Program-made: the position numbers and the translations under genes
The notes under the pieces: model-generated
What the model saw: only the letters and a program-made list of their open reading frames with translations
The model's database searches: none
What the model was told of the DNA's origin: nothing
NCBI RefSeq assembly: GCF_001984195.1
Contig: NZ_MTQN01000010.1
Location: forward strand, 372,001 to 436,000
DNA from: Kribbella sp. ALI-6-A
GTDB taxonomy: Bacteria; Actinomycetota; Actinomycetes; Propionibacteriales; Kribbellaceae
Reading direction: 5' to 3'
DNA length: 64,000 bases
In this document: in pieces, positions 32,463 through 41,422 of the stretch
Position numbering within the stretch: the first letter of the stretch is position 1
Layout: the number at the start of each line of letters is the position of its first letter

Positions 32463-34919
32463 CTACTCCGAGGCGAGGGCTCCAGCGGGAGCGACCTTCG
32501 CCGCGCGACGAGCCGGCAGCACCGACGCGAGCAGACCGGCGATCGCCGCGACCAGCGCGATCGTGACCAGCAGAGCGACCGGTACGGCGTACTGGACCTT
32601 GCCGTCGGTCTGCGAGCTCATCAAGGCCGCGGTGCCGGTCCAGCCGTACACCAGGCCGAGCACGATGCCCAGACCGGCCGCGACCAGGGCCATCAGCAAC
32701 GATTCGACAGCGAGCATTCCGCGCAGCTGGCGGCGGGTCAGACCCATTGCCCTGAGCAACGCGTTCTCCCGGGTGCGTTCGAGCACCGACAGGCTGAGCG
32801 TGTTGCCGACGCCGACCAGTGCGATCAGCACCGACACCCCGAGCAGGCCGACTGCGACGATCAGCAGTACGTCGAAGATCTGGGTGTAGCTGCTGCGTTC
32901 GGCCAGACCGCCTTCGACGTTCAGTACCTTCACCGACGGCAGCGACTGCTGGACCGCGTCGATCACGTCGGGCCCGTCCGCCTTCGGGTCGGAGGCCAGC
33001 CAGAAGCCTGAGACCTTCGCCTGCGGAGCCAGTCTTTGCAGGTCGGTGTCGGTGATCGTGATCGGGTCCAGACCGACGGCCTGGTGGGCCTTCAGGGTGA
33101 TCTTGTTCCCGCCCGCGACCAGCGTGAGGTCGGAACCCTCCTGCAGAGACAGCATCCGCAGGGTGGGTTTGTCGAGCAGCGCAACCCCCGGCTGCAACTG
33201 GCTGACCAGTTGGGGGTTGTGGACGACCGGACCGGTCTTGGCCTGGTCGACACCAGTGATGCTCAGTGTCTCCTGCCCGGCCTTCACATCGACGCTCCGC
33301 ACCGGAACGACCTGGGTGATGCCCTTGATGTCGCGCAGTTGCTGCTCCGCACTGGCCGGGAGCTTCGCGTCGTACGTGCGGACCATCAGGTCGACCGGGT
33401 ACTGGTCGTCCATCGTCACGTCGAAGGTCTTGCGAACCGACGCGATGCCCACGCAGGTCAGGCTGATCAACGTGACACCGATCAGCAGCGCGGACGTGGT
33501 GGCCGCCGTACGGCGGGGGTTGCGGACGGCGTTCGCCACCGCGATCCGAGCCGGTACGCCGCCCTTGCGGGCCGGCAGCGCGCCGAGCAGCCGGACCAAC
33601 GCCGGGACGAGCAGCGAGCCGATCGCCAGGACGCCGATGAACGACAGCACGCCGCCGGCGACGCCGATCACGACCTGACCACCCGCAGCGCTTGCCGCGA
33701 GCAACAGTCCACCGCCGGCCAGGAGCAGGAAGCCGAGCACGATCCGGACGATGCCGCGCTTCGACGCGGCCGCCGGGGCCGCCTCCGGGCGCAGGGCCGC
33801 CAGCGGCGCGACCTTGGTGGCGCGGCGGGCCGGGACGATCGCGGCCAGGACGGTCGCGACGGTGCCGAGCAGCAGCGGCGCGAGGATCGACACCACGTCG
33901 AGGTGCAGACTGATCGGCGGCAGTTCCAGGTCGAACTCCCGCGACAGTGCCAGGCCGAGGGCCGACAGCGCGATTCCGACCACCACGCCGACCGCGGAGG
34001 CGACCAGGCCGACCACGGCCGCCTCGGCGAGCACCGAAGAGAACACCTGCCGGCGGGACGCGCCGACGCAGCGCAGCAGCGCCATCTCGCGGGTGCGCTG
34101 GGCGATCACGATCGTGAAGGTGTTCGCGATCACCAGGCAGGCGACGAACAGGGCGATCACGGCGAACATGCCGAACACCCCGCCGAGCACGTCGATGCCG
34201 TTGGTCAGCCCCTTCACCTCGTGATCGATCCAGCCGGCGCCGGTGTAGACCTGCAGGCCGGAGGCCATCGGCGTGATCGCGGCGACCAGGGCTTCCTGGT
34301 CGATGCCCGGCTGGGCGGCGATCTTGATCTGGTTGATGTAGCTCTGCGGTTCGAAGATCTTCACCGACTGCGGCGTCGCCACGGCCGAACCGGAACCGAA
34401 GCTGGTGCTGTCGTCGAGGATGCCGACGACGGTCACGGTCCAGCGCTTGTTGTCGTACGAGCTGAGCTGGAGCTTGCTGCCGAGGGCGACCTTGTTCTTC
34501 TCGGCCGTCCGGGCCGGCAGCGCGATCTCAAGCGTGCTGGCGGGCAGCCGGCCCTGCGACGCTTTCGGGCCGGCGATCTTCGACGTGTCGTAGAGCGCGT
34601 TCACGCCGAGGTACGTCGGGCGGACCTGACCGGCCCACTGGACCTGCAGGTACGCGCCGGTGTCGACGACGACCGACGCGGCCTGCGGCAGCTTGCGGAG
34701 CGCGGCCGCGTCCTTGGCGTCGACCGAGCGCTGGTCGCTGACCACCACCGCGTCGACGCCGGCGTTGGCCTTGCCGATGGTCTGGTCGATCCCGTGCGAC
34801 GCCGAGGCGTGCACGGACAACGCCAGGGTGCCGAAGCCGACCCCCAGCACGATCGCCAGGCAGGCGGCGATCAGGCGGCCCATGTGGGCGCGCAGCGAGG
34901 AGAGGATGGAGCGTCGCAC
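32463..34919 (-). CDS. FtsX/MacB-type ABC transporter permease (two FtsX domains)
   Basis: 818 residues. TM1 near the N-terminus (LIAACLAIVLGVGFGTLAL) precedes a large extracytoplasmic MacB-PCD-like domain. FtsX domain 1 follows (TFTIVIAQRTREMALLRCVGASRRQVFSSVLAEA), then a second periplasmic-type domain and FtsX domain 2 (TLSLSVLERTRENALLRAMGLTRRQLRGML). Both domains end in the PARRATKVAPLAAL / PARRAAKVAPAGAL motif. With the upstream ATPase it forms a mechanotransmission or lipoprotein/antibiotic exporter. GTG 34919 lies 2 nt after the ATPase stop. Confidence 0.92.
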   Translation of the reverse strand: MRRSILSSLRAHMGRLIAACLAIVLGVGFGTLALSVHASASHGIDQTIGKANAGVDAVVVSDQRSVDAKDAAALRKLPQAASVVVDTGAYLQVQWAGQVRPTYLGVNALYDTSKIAGPKASQGRLPASTLEIALPARTAEKNKVALGSKLQLSSYDNKRWTVTVVGILDDSTSFGSGSAVATPQSVKIFEPQSYINQIKIAAQPGIDQEALVAAITPMASGLQVYTGAGWIDHEVKGLTNGIDVLGGVFGMFAVIALFVACLVIANTFTIVIAQRTREMALLRCVGASRRQVFSSVLAEAAVVGLVASAVGVVVGIALSALGLALSREFDLELPPISLHLDVVSILAPLLLGTVATVLAAIVPARRATKVAPLAALRPEAAPAAASKRGIVRIVLGFLLLAGGGLLLAASAAGGQVVIGVAGGVLSFIGVLAIGSLLVPALVRLLGALPARKGGVPARIAVANAVRNPRRTAATTSALLIGVTLISLTCVGIASVRKTFDVTMDDQYPVDLMVRTYDAKLPASAEQQLRDIKGITQVVPVRSVDVKAGQETLSITGVDQAKTGPVVHNPQLVSQLQPGVALLDKPTLRMLSLQEGSDLTLVAGGNKITLKAHQAVGLDPITITDTDLQRLAPQAKVSGFWLASDPKADGPDVIDAVQQSLPSVKVLNVEGGLAERSSYTQIFDVLLIVAVGLLGVSVLIALVGVGNTLSLSVLERTRENALLRAMGLTRRQLRGMLAVESLLMALVAAGLGIVLGLVYGWTGTAALMSSQTDGKVQYAVPVALLVTIALVAAIAGLLASVLPARRAAKVAPAGALASE

Positions 34920-34921
34920 GG

Positions 34922-35701
34922 TCAGGCCCCCAGCTGCCGCAGGGCGCCGAGCACGGTCTCGGGCGTCGGCTCGAGCAGCTCTCCGGCCAGCTTGCCGTCG
35001 GCCAGCAGGACCACGCGGTCGGCGTACGAGGCGGCGAGCGGGTCGTGGGTGACCATCACGACGGTCTGGCCGAACTCGCGCACGCTGCGGCGCAGGAAAC
35101 CGAGCACCTCGGCGCCGGAGCGGGAGTCCAGGTTGCCGGTCGGCTCGTCGGCGAAGACGACCTCGGGCCGGCCGACCAGTGCGCGGGCGACGGCCACGCG
35201 CTGCTGCTGGCCGCCGGACAGTTCCGATGGGCGATGGGTGAGGCGGTCCTGCAGGCCGAGTACGTCGATCAGGGTGTCGAGCCACTCCTGGTCGGGCTTG
35301 CGGTTGCCGAGCTCCAGCGGCAGCAGGATGTTGTCCTTGGCCGAGAGCATCGGGAGCAGGTTGAACGACTGGAAGACGAAGCCGATCCGGTCGCGGCGGA
35401 TCCGGGTCAGCTCGGCGTCCGGCAGGGTGGTCAGCTCGGTCTCGCCCAGCAGCACCTGGCCCGAGGTGGGCGTGTCGAGGCCTGCCAGACAGTGCATCAG
35501 CGTCGACTTGCCGGAGCCCGACGGGCCCATGATCGCGGTGAACCGGCCGACCCCGAAGTCGACGGACACCCCGTCGAGGGCCGCCACCGCGGTGTCGCCC
35601 TGCCCGTACACCTTGCGGAGCTCGTGAGCGCGGATCGCGGTCCCGGGGGCGCTGTCCTGCGGCAAACGGCCGAGCGGGAGCTCGCCGGTCTGGATGGTCA
35701 T
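34922..35701 (-). CDS. ABC transporter ATP-binding protein (LolD/MacB type)
   Basis: 259 residues. Walker A GPSGSGKSTLMH, Q-loop FVFQSFNLLPMLSAKDN, signature LSGGQQQRVAVARAL, Walker B VVFADEPTGNLDSRSG, switch His VTHDP. 'DEPTGNLD' and QSFNLLP are typical of the LolD/MacB/FtsE class that pairs with FtsX-type permeases. ATG 35701 has AAGGAG 5 nt upstream. It is the first gene of the pair; the 224-bp divergent region to the carboxylate-amine ligase gene should hold its promoter. Confidence 0.94.
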   Translation of the reverse strand: MTIQTGELPLGRLPQDSAPGTAIRAHELRKVYGQGDTAVAALDGVSVDFGVGRFTAIMGPSGSGKSTLMHCLAGLDTPTSGQVLLGETELTTLPDAELTRIRRDRIGFVFQSFNLLPMLSAKDNILLPLELGNRKPDQEWLDTLIDVLGLQDRLTHRPSELSGGQQQRVAVARALVGRPEVVFADEPTGNLDSRSGAEVLGFLRRSVREFGQTVVMVTHDPLAASYADRVVLLADGKLAGELLEPTPETVLGALRQLGA

Positions 35702-35925
35702 CGGTCTCCTTGGTGTACCTCGTGAACGAGCCTGTCCCGCCCACGTCATCGAAGGTATTGATTCGCGGCGCCGGTCTCGTCGGACCAGGGAATGGACTCG
35801 GCGTACGACCTGGGTCGTAGCCGAGCGCAACCTGTGTGAGCCGACAGCTTTCCGGTCAGCGAGATCGGAGGATCGGGGCCGATTGCGGGGGAGAAGGGAG
35901 GGGTATCGGAAGGGCGGGTTCGGCA

Positions 35926-37113
35926 GTGAGCCCGAAGGATGCCGTGGCGCGGTCCGCGTCCGGTACGAACGAGGGGCTTCGGGTGCTGCGTGTGAAGGAC
36001 CGTGACGGGGTGCCGGAGGCGGCTGCGAACGCCGTACCGGATGCCGCGTCGTTGCGGGCGTTGTTCGCGAGCACCGTGCCGGGGACGGTCGGGTTCGAGG
36101 AAGAGCTGCTGGTGGTGCATCGGGGCAGCTGGATGCCTGCCGACGCTTCCGCGCTGGTCGCCGGTGCTGGTGACACTCGGGTGAAGACCGAGTTGCCCGC
36201 TTGCCAGCTCGAGATCGCGACGTCCGTGCACGAAAAGGTGACGGAAGCCGTCGAGGAGTTGCGTTCGTGCCGGGCGTTGGTCGCCGATGCCTGCGGGCCG
36301 GATCTGGCTGTGATCGCCGCGCCGGTTCATCCTTTGCTCGACGGACCGACCGCGCTGGCATCCACGCAACGGGCCGCTGAGCTGGGAGATCGCTACCGAG
36401 AAGTGATCGGACGGCAACTGGTCTCGTCGCTGCAGGTCCACCTGGCGTTCGGTGACGCCGACTGCACCTTGGGTGTCTACCACGCGTTGCGCGACGTCCT
36501 GCCTGAGTTGGCCGCGTTGGCTGGTGCCGCGCCGTTCTTCGCGGGACGTGACACCGGGTTGTGTTCGGTACGTCCGGTGATCGCGTCCGAGCTGCCACGG
36601 CAGGGCGTGCCGCCGATCATCAACTCCTGGGAGGAGTTCGCCGACGACCTCGCCTGGATGGTCCGGGGGAGCACCATGGCCGACGGGTCGGAGTGGTGGT
36701 GGGAGCTTCGGCCGCATCTACGGTACGGAACGCTCGAACTGCGGGTGCTCGACGTCCAGGCGACGGTCGAGCGGACCAGCGCGATCGCTCGCTTCGTCCA
36801 CGCGCTCGGCGCCCACCTCGCCTACCAGCACCACGTCCGCGAACTGCCGCCTCCCGCACCGAGCTGGCGAATCGCCGAGAACCGGTGGTCCGCGCTCCGC
36901 GACGGCGTCCGCGGCGAACTGCTCGACCTGCGGACCGGATCGGTCCTCCCGACCCGCCGTCGTCTGCACGACCTGATCGACGCCGCCGAGCCGTACGCGC
37001 CGGGCGGGCTGGACGACGTACGGGCGCTGGTGGAGGACCCACCGGTCGATCAGCTGCGCGCACTCGGACCCGAGCGCGTCGTCCCCTGGCTCGCGGAGGT
37101 GTTCACCGCATGA
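35926..37113 (+). CDS. Glutamate-cysteine ligase type 2 / YbdK-like carboxylate-amine ligase
   Basis: About 395 residues. GTVGFEEELLVVHRGSW contains the GxEEE-type metal/ATP site of the GCS2 family. CQLEIATSVHEKVTEAVEEL, QVHLAFGDAD, the core SEWWWELRPHLRYGTLELRVLDVQATVE and NRWSALRDGVRGELLD also match. These enzymes join an amino compound to a gamma- or alpha-carboxylate; the product here is unknown. The start is uncertain: GTG 35926 is used, and upstream GTG 35836 is in frame. Its stop overlaps the following methyltransferase ATG (ATGA), so they act together. Confidence 0.85.
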   Translation: MSPKDAVARSASGTNEGLRVLRVKDRDGVPEAAANAVPDAASLRALFASTVPGTVGFEEELLVVHRGSWMPADASALVAGAGDTRVKTELPACQLEIATSVHEKVTEAVEELRSCRALVADACGPDLAVIAAPVHPLLDGPTALASTQRAAELGDRYREVIGRQLVSSLQVHLAFGDADCTLGVYHALRDVLPELAALAGAAPFFAGRDTGLCSVRPVIASELPRQGVPPIINSWEEFADDLAWMVRGSTMADGSEWWWELRPHLRYGTLELRVLDVQATVERTSAIARFVHALGAHLAYQHHVRELPPPAPSWRIAENRWSALRDGVRGELLDLRTGSVLPTRRRLHDLIDAAEPYAPGGLDDVRALVEDPPVDQLRALGPERVVPWLAEVFTA

Positions 37114-37751
37114 AACTGCTGACCCTGCCCGGCGTCTTCGCCCCCATCTCCGACTCGTGGATGCTTGCCGACGCCATTCGCGCGGAGACGCGCGGGCCCG
37201 GCTCGCGAGCCCTCGACATCTGCACCGGCAGCGGCGTGCTCGCGCTGACCGCCGCGCAGTGCGGGGCCGAGGCCACCGCGATCGACGTTTCCCGGCGCGC
37301 CCTGCTCACCGTGCGCCTGAACGCTCGCCGGGTTGGTGTGTCCGTGCGGACTCGGCGAGGGCGAACGTTCGGGCCGGTCGCAGGGGAACGCTTCGACCTG
37401 ATCGCCAGCAACCCGCCGTACGTGCCGTCGCCGCGTCCCGACGTGCCGCGCCGGGGCGCCAGCCGGGCCTGGGAGGCCGGGCACGACGGGCGCATCGTCC
37501 TGGACGCCATCTGCGACGGGGCTCCGGATCATCTGACGCCCGGCGGGGCCCTGCTTTTGGTCCACTCGTCGCTGATCGGCACGGAGAAGACCCTGGACCG
37601 CCTGCGCCAGGCCGGCCTGGTGGATGTCGAGGTCCGCTCCTCCGTCCGCGGCCCTCTGGGTCCTTTGATGAAGGCTCAACAGGCCGCCGGGACAATCCCC
37701 GCCGACGTCGACGAGGAGGACGTGGTCATCATCCGGGCCGTCGCTCCCTGA
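37110..37751 (+). CDS. PrmC/HemK-like SAM methyltransferase
   Basis: 213 residues. It has SAM motif I RALDICTGSGVLALTAAQ, acidic loop ATAIDVSRRAL and the N6-methyltransferase catalytic NPPYVPSPRPD. NPPY methyltransferases modify glutamine, adenine or similar amides. It is shorter than PrmC because the N-terminal substrate domain is absent. Translation is coupled to the GCS2-type ligase by a 4-nt overlap, so methylation of the ligase product or of a related small molecule is plausible (inference). Confidence 0.85.
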   Translation: MKLLTLPGVFAPISDSWMLADAIRAETRGPGSRALDICTGSGVLALTAAQCGAEATAIDVSRRALLTVRLNARRVGVSVRTRRGRTFGPVAGERFDLIASNPPYVPSPRPDVPRRGASRAWEAGHDGRIVLDAICDGAPDHLTPGGALLLVHSSLIGTEKTLDRLRQAGLVDVEVRSSVRGPLGPLMKAQQAAGTIPADVDEEDVVIIRAVAP

Positions 37752-37775
37752 CCGTCGGGTGCTTGAATCATCCGC

Positions 37776-38174
37776 ATGTCCCGTCCGCTTCTGATCGGCC
37801 TGTACGTCGCTTGGCCGGTGGTCATCGCCGTCGTACGTGCTCGGGTTCGCCGCCGATTCGTCGCCGTCTCGGTGTTGGGTTGGCTGGGCGGCGTGGTGAT
37901 CGCGACCACTGCGGAACCGGTCGGCACGGGGCTTGTTGTCGGACTGCCCGTCGGAGTGGGCCTGTTCCTCTCCGCATGGCTGATCACCTTCCAGGGGATC
38001 ACCTTCGAATGGGACTACAGCAAGACGTACGGGGAGGACCCTCGGCCGGCCCCGACCGCTGAGAAGGTGGCCGCCCTGCTGGTGACCTTGCTCGGTTTGT
38101 CCGGGATCGCGGTGTGTGCTTGCGGCCTGAGTCGTGGTCGGCGGTTCGGCCTACAGTCCTCCGCATGGATCTGA
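37776..38174 (+). CDS. Small membrane protein, unidentified
   Basis: 132 residues with four hydrophobic stretches (LLIGLYVAWPVVIAVV, VSVLGWLGGVVIATT, LVVGLPVGVGLFLSAWLI, VAALLVTLLGLSGIAVCAC) and an acidic/Pro loop TYGEDPRPAPTAE. I recognise no family. Its end overlaps the next gene by 10 nt. Confidence 0.6.
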   Translation: MSRPLLIGLYVAWPVVIAVVRARVRRRFVAVSVLGWLGGVVIATTAEPVGTGLVVGLPVGVGLFLSAWLITFQGITFEWDYSKTYGEDPRPAPTAEKVAALLVTLLGLSGIAVCACGLSRGRRFGLQSSAWI

Positions 38175-38494
38175 ATGACTACCAGCAGGCAGCCCTTCGC
38201 ACCGCGGCACCGAAGGACAAACACAACGAGCTCTTCCATCTCTTGCTCGGGCTGGTCGGCGAAACTGGTGAGATCGCCGAGAAAGCCAAGAAGATCGTCC
38301 GCGACAAGGACAGCGACTTCTCCCAGTGGGACATCGAAGACCTCACGAAAGAGTTGGGTGACACGCTGTGGTACGTCGCTGTCATCGCGGACCATTTCGG
38401 TGTCCCACTCGAAGATGTTGCCCAGCGCAACATCACGAAACTTGCCGACCGGCAGAAGCGAGCGGTGCTCGGGGGGAGTGGAGACAATCGTTGA
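38165..38494 (+). CDS. MazG-like nucleotide pyrophosphohydrolase
   Basis: 109 residues, all-alpha NTP-PPase: LNDYQQAALRTA, the metal site LLGLVGETGEIAEKAKK (EExxE-type Glu cluster), KELGDTLWYVAVIADHFGV (ExxD). These enzymes hydrolyse (d)NTPs to monophosphate and pyrophosphate, for house-cleaning. TACAGT (38152-38157) is 7 nt before the ATG, a leaderless pattern, so it has its own promoter inside the preceding gene. Confidence 0.85.
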   Translation: MDLNDYQQAALRTAAPKDKHNELFHLLLGLVGETGEIAEKAKKIVRDKDSDFSQWDIEDLTKELGDTLWYVAVIADHFGVPLEDVAQRNITKLADRQKRAVLGGSGDNR

Positions 38495-38512
38495 GTCGGC
38501 AATGTGGACGTT

Positions 38513-39007
38513 TCAGTCCCACCACATGATGGTTCCGAAACCTCGCTCCGCAGCGCCACGGTAGAAGTCACAGAGCGCACGGAAGTGCTCGCAAAGGTAC
38601 GCAGCCGGCCGATCCATGCGCTCGAACTGGGGGAGTCGACCAAATGCGTCGTGAGCGGACGGAAAGTCGAGCCCGGCAAGCACCTGCAGCGACTTGTCGA
38701 TCTCAGCGACCTGGGTCGATGAAAGAGACGAGACAGGATGCTCCCAGATGGTCTCCGGCATGTCGCGGTACGCCGGGTTGAGCTCGCCCTCGCCACGTGT
38801 TGCTCGGGTGAGCGCCGCCAGGAGCTTCGCGTCCACACGGGCGATCATTGCCGCTTGCATCAATAGCGTCGGAGCCCAATCGAGATCCAGGTAGTCACTC
38901 GACTTCAGGCCACGGAACGAGCAAACGTCATCCAGTACCGCGATGGATGTGCTGCACTCCGAGATCATCGCGTCGCTCAAGCGAGCAAGGTTCTGTGTGA
39001 CAGCCAC
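38513..39007 (-). CDS. DUF1877 (YfbM-like) protein
   Basis: 164 residues, starting MAVTQNLARLSDAMI at GTG 39007. The YLDLDWAPTLLM and MPETIWEHPVSSLSSTQV segments plus the C-terminal FYRGAAERGFGTIMWWD fit DUF1877, a family of unknown function often found near toxin/immunity and accessory genes. It is convergent with the MazG-like gene. The upstream gap to 39157 holds no clear Shine-Dalgarno, so the start is less certain. Confidence 0.7.
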   Translation of the reverse strand: MAVTQNLARLSDAMISECSTSIAVLDDVCSFRGLKSSDYLDLDWAPTLLMQAAMIARVDAKLLAALTRATRGEGELNPAYRDMPETIWEHPVSSLSSTQVAEIDKSLQVLAGLDFPSAHDAFGRLPQFERMDRPAAYLCEHFRALCDFYRGAAERGFGTIMWWD

Positions 39008-39156
39008 TGGATCAGTATCTCGCGGGCATCCGCATCCAGCGGATCCTCTCGTCGGCATCGGCGTGGGTTGGCCGTTGTTGCTGCACATCTCGAGTACGCC
39101 GCCCGATCCTCCGCATCGTCCCCTCGCGCTCGCGGGATGTGCGCCACGATAGGTCC

Positions 39157-39486
39157 ATGCGAGTCGACCTGTCGGGGACACAGTGGGATGCAATGGAGCA
39201 GGGCCGGCTCACCAGCCCCGACGGAGTCCTCTTCCAGCGGCGCGGCACCAAGGCCAAGCGGCGAATCTGCGACGAGGCGATCTCGCGCGGGGCGCCCCTC
39301 GTGTTGTTCTACTGGGCCGGCGGTCAGTTGGACTGGCTCGACGGTCCCGACGCACAGGCTGTGTGGCAGAGCGTTCGCGCCGCTGTGACCGTCGAGCCGC
39401 GGGCACGTGGGGAACTGGAATGGACGGCCGGCCTCTGGCAGTCCGAAGCAGACCAGACTGTCGTGGTGCTGACCGGACACTGCTGA
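39157..39486 (+). CDS. Hypothetical protein
   Basis: 109 residues, start MRVDLSGTQWDAMEQ. It is soluble and Trp-rich (YWAGGQLDWLDG, ELEWTAGLWQSEAD). There is no signal peptide or membrane segment and no family I can name. It lies between DUF1877 and a broken glyoxalase gene in the accessory stretch 38-43 kb. Confidence 0.5.
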   Translation: MRVDLSGTQWDAMEQGRLTSPDGVLFQRRGTKAKRRICDEAISRGAPLVLFYWAGGQLDWLDGPDAQAVWQSVRAAVTVEPRARGELEWTAGLWQSEADQTVVVLTGHC

Positions 39487-39501
39487 GGCAAGCCGCTCAT
39501 C

Positions 39502-39784
39502 TTGCGTCTTCCCGCTTCTGTTGTCCACATCAACCCGATCCTGAACGTTTCCGATCTACAGGCCAGCACCAGGTTCTACACAGAAGTCCTTGACTTCGAA
39601 CTCCTTGGCACCTTCGGAGATTCCAGCCGATCTCGGCGTCGTCCGCTGGGACGAGCACGAGATCATCCTGATGCCGTACGCCGGCGACGATGGCGAATTC
39701 CGCGCCGCCGACCCGGACGGACATGTGCTCAGGGTGTTCCCGGGTTCTCCGAGGAATAGTCGATCGGGCACAATGCCGCGGTGA
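39502..39784 (+). pseudogene. Glyoxalase/VOC gene, frameshifted and internally deleted
   Basis: Frame 1 from TTG 39502 reads VVHINPILNVSDLQASTRFY and TEVLDFELLGTFGD, the start of a VOC protein. The matching C-terminus is in another frame: GVVRWDEHEIILMPY, then EFRAADPDGHVLRVFPGS, ending at 39784. The frame changes between about 39610 and 39640. The total of ~95 codons is shorter than the ~120 of intact members, so part of the middle appears lost. Confidence 0.75.
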
Positions 39785-40155
39785 GCCGCCCTACATTGAC
39801 CTCGCTGACGTTTGCTGGCATGGACGACGTGACAAGTGTTGCTGACTTGCTGGCCCGCACCCTCGGGCTCGAGTTCGAGCCACGCAGCAGCGACTATCGC
39901 GGGGGCGACTACTTCCTCGCAGGCGACTGGCGGCGCGATGACTTCCCTGAATTGGTCTATGTCCAGCCCAACGAGGACCTCGAAGAGCCTGCGGAACCGG
40001 AGTACGCGGCTTATCCGACGCTGGTGTACGTCGAGAGCACACTCCGCGCGGATCAACTGATGCAGGCCCTCGCCAGCACTGATCTTGTCCTCGTACGACG
40101 GGAGGATTGGGACGGTCTGCGGGACTCCGCGGCCACACCTGCTCCGTCCTACTGA
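39781..40155 (+). CDS. Hypothetical acidic protein
   Basis: 124 residues, acidic. It begins MSRPTLTSLTFAGMDDVTSV and contains SDYRGGDYFLAGDWRRDDFPELVYVQPN. The layout resembles small immunity-type or DUF proteins but no family is recognised. GTG 39781 overlaps the pseudogene end by 4 nt. CACAAT (39769-39774) lies 6 nt upstream, which fits a leaderless start. Confidence 0.5.
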   Translation: MSRPTLTSLTFAGMDDVTSVADLLARTLGLEFEPRSSDYRGGDYFLAGDWRRDDFPELVYVQPNEDLEEPAEPEYAAYPTLVYVESTLRADQLMQALASTDLVLVRREDWDGLRDSAATPAPSY

Positions 40156-40180
40156 GCCGGGCGGCAGCACGCAAATGCGC

Positions 40181-40228
40181 GCGGGAGCACCACGCGACAC
40201 GCGACGAGGAGTGGGCGTAACCGGCGCG
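40181..40228 (+). repeat. Dispersed intergenic repeat, copy B (diverged)
   Basis: This stretch shares GGAGCACCACGCG, CACGCGACGAGGAGTG and AACCGGCGCG with copies at 42922-42991 and (inverted) 29671-29739, with more substitutions. It lies in the 273-bp gap 40156-40428, which has no gene. Confidence 0.6.
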
Positions 40229-40428
40229 GTCTCTCGAGCTCCCTGCCATGCTCGGCGCTCAGCGAGGAGGCGGGCCGAAGCACGCTGAATCGTCTACAGC
40301 CGACCATTGGGGTCGGAGCCGTTGGGGTATGGGTCGGGGTCTTCCCTGATTGACGACCGACGTCGCTCGACAGAAGGTGGAGAACCGGCAGCCGTATCCG
40401 TGCGGCTCTGTCCAGAGTGGGGGACCTT

Positions 40429-40662
40429 GTGACGGATCCAGAACTGGTACGAGAGCTGACGCAGCTTCGTGAGGCCGTCGACCGGCTACGGGAAACGTTC
40501 GAGTCGGCAGCCAGTTCGGCCGGCCCAGCCGGGCAGGGGAGTCCAGGGGATCCAGAAGCGCGTCTGCGGAGGTTGTCCGCGCTCTTCGAAGATGGCGTCA
40601 TCACTGATGAGGATTTCGAGGACGGCAAGCCGGCGCTACTAGCCGAGCTCATGCAAGCCTGA
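40429..40662 (+). CDS. Small SHOCT-domain protein
   Basis: 77 residues. An N-terminal amphipathic helix (PELVRELTQLREAVDRLRET), a Ser/Gly/Pro linker, then the SHOCT-like LRRLSALFEDGVITDEDFEDGKPALL. SHOCT is a short oligomerisation domain. GTG 40429 has GGGGGA 5-6 nt upstream; GTG 40417 is in frame. Function unknown. Confidence 0.6.
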   Translation: MTDPELVRELTQLREAVDRLRETFESAASSAGPAGQGSPGDPEARLRRLSALFEDGVITDEDFEDGKPALLAELMQA

Positions 40663-40712
40663 TCCCACACTTCTGAAGCCACTGACGCGCGCTCGGTTGC
40701 TCGACCTTGGGC

Positions 40713-41386
40713 ATGTCTCACGCCACGCTGCTGCTGACGGCCGGAGTTCCTGTTCACGTGGTCGACCTCGGCCCGCATCGGGCCGTTCAGACACTGCGGT
40801 TCTGGGCAATCCGCCTGCTCGTCGCCGGTGCCAGGATCGAGACCGTTCGCTCACACCCCACCGTGAATGACCTCGCTAGGCTCCTCGCCGACGGCGGGGT
40901 CACCGCCGGTCCCTCACCGTTGCCCCAGATCGAGGGCAGCGACGCGATTGAGGTCGAGCGGATCGTGTGCCGCGCAGGCACCGTATCGCTTGCCGGACAC
41001 GTCCTGGTCGCCGCAGAGATCCTCGGCGGTCGCCGAGTCGGGATCCGCATCGAACCAGGCGTGTTGATGTTACGACCTCGACACCCGCGAACTGCTCCGC
41101 GTCCGGCCCAACCCGCTGGCCATGGACCAGGCCCACCGCCACGACCATCGTCGAGCCCGTTCGAGTGCAGCGCCGTGCCAGCAACTCCGGCGTGATCATG
41201 GTCTGCGGCCAAAAGGTCGCCCTCGATCGCGCCCAGAAACACGAAACCGTCACCGTGCTCACGTCCGAAACCACCCTGGCCATCGAGCTCCCCGACACCG
41301 ACACCCAGATCGTCCGCCGCACCACCACCCAGCCAGTGCGCAGCATCAAAGGCCGGCGACCCCGCACCGCGACGCCCAACTCGTAA
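40713..41386 (+). pseudogene. Transposase/integrase C-terminal remnant with two frameshifts
   Basis: Three frames carry one protein. The first reads VERIVCRAGTVSLAGH and EILGGRRVGIRIEPGVLM. From about 41075 a second frame gives YDLDTRELLRVRPNPLAMDQ. From about 41140 a third gives VQRRASNSGVIMVCGQ, HETVTVLTSETTLAIEL and VRRTTTQPVRSIKGRRP. This is the beta-rich C-terminal domain of actinobacterial IS481-like integrase-core transposases. The DDE catalytic core and terminal repeats are missing. It is a decayed insertion. Confidence 0.75.
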
Positions 41387-41422
41387 GCCCACCTGTCACG
41401 CGGACAGGGCAAACTATTGGGC

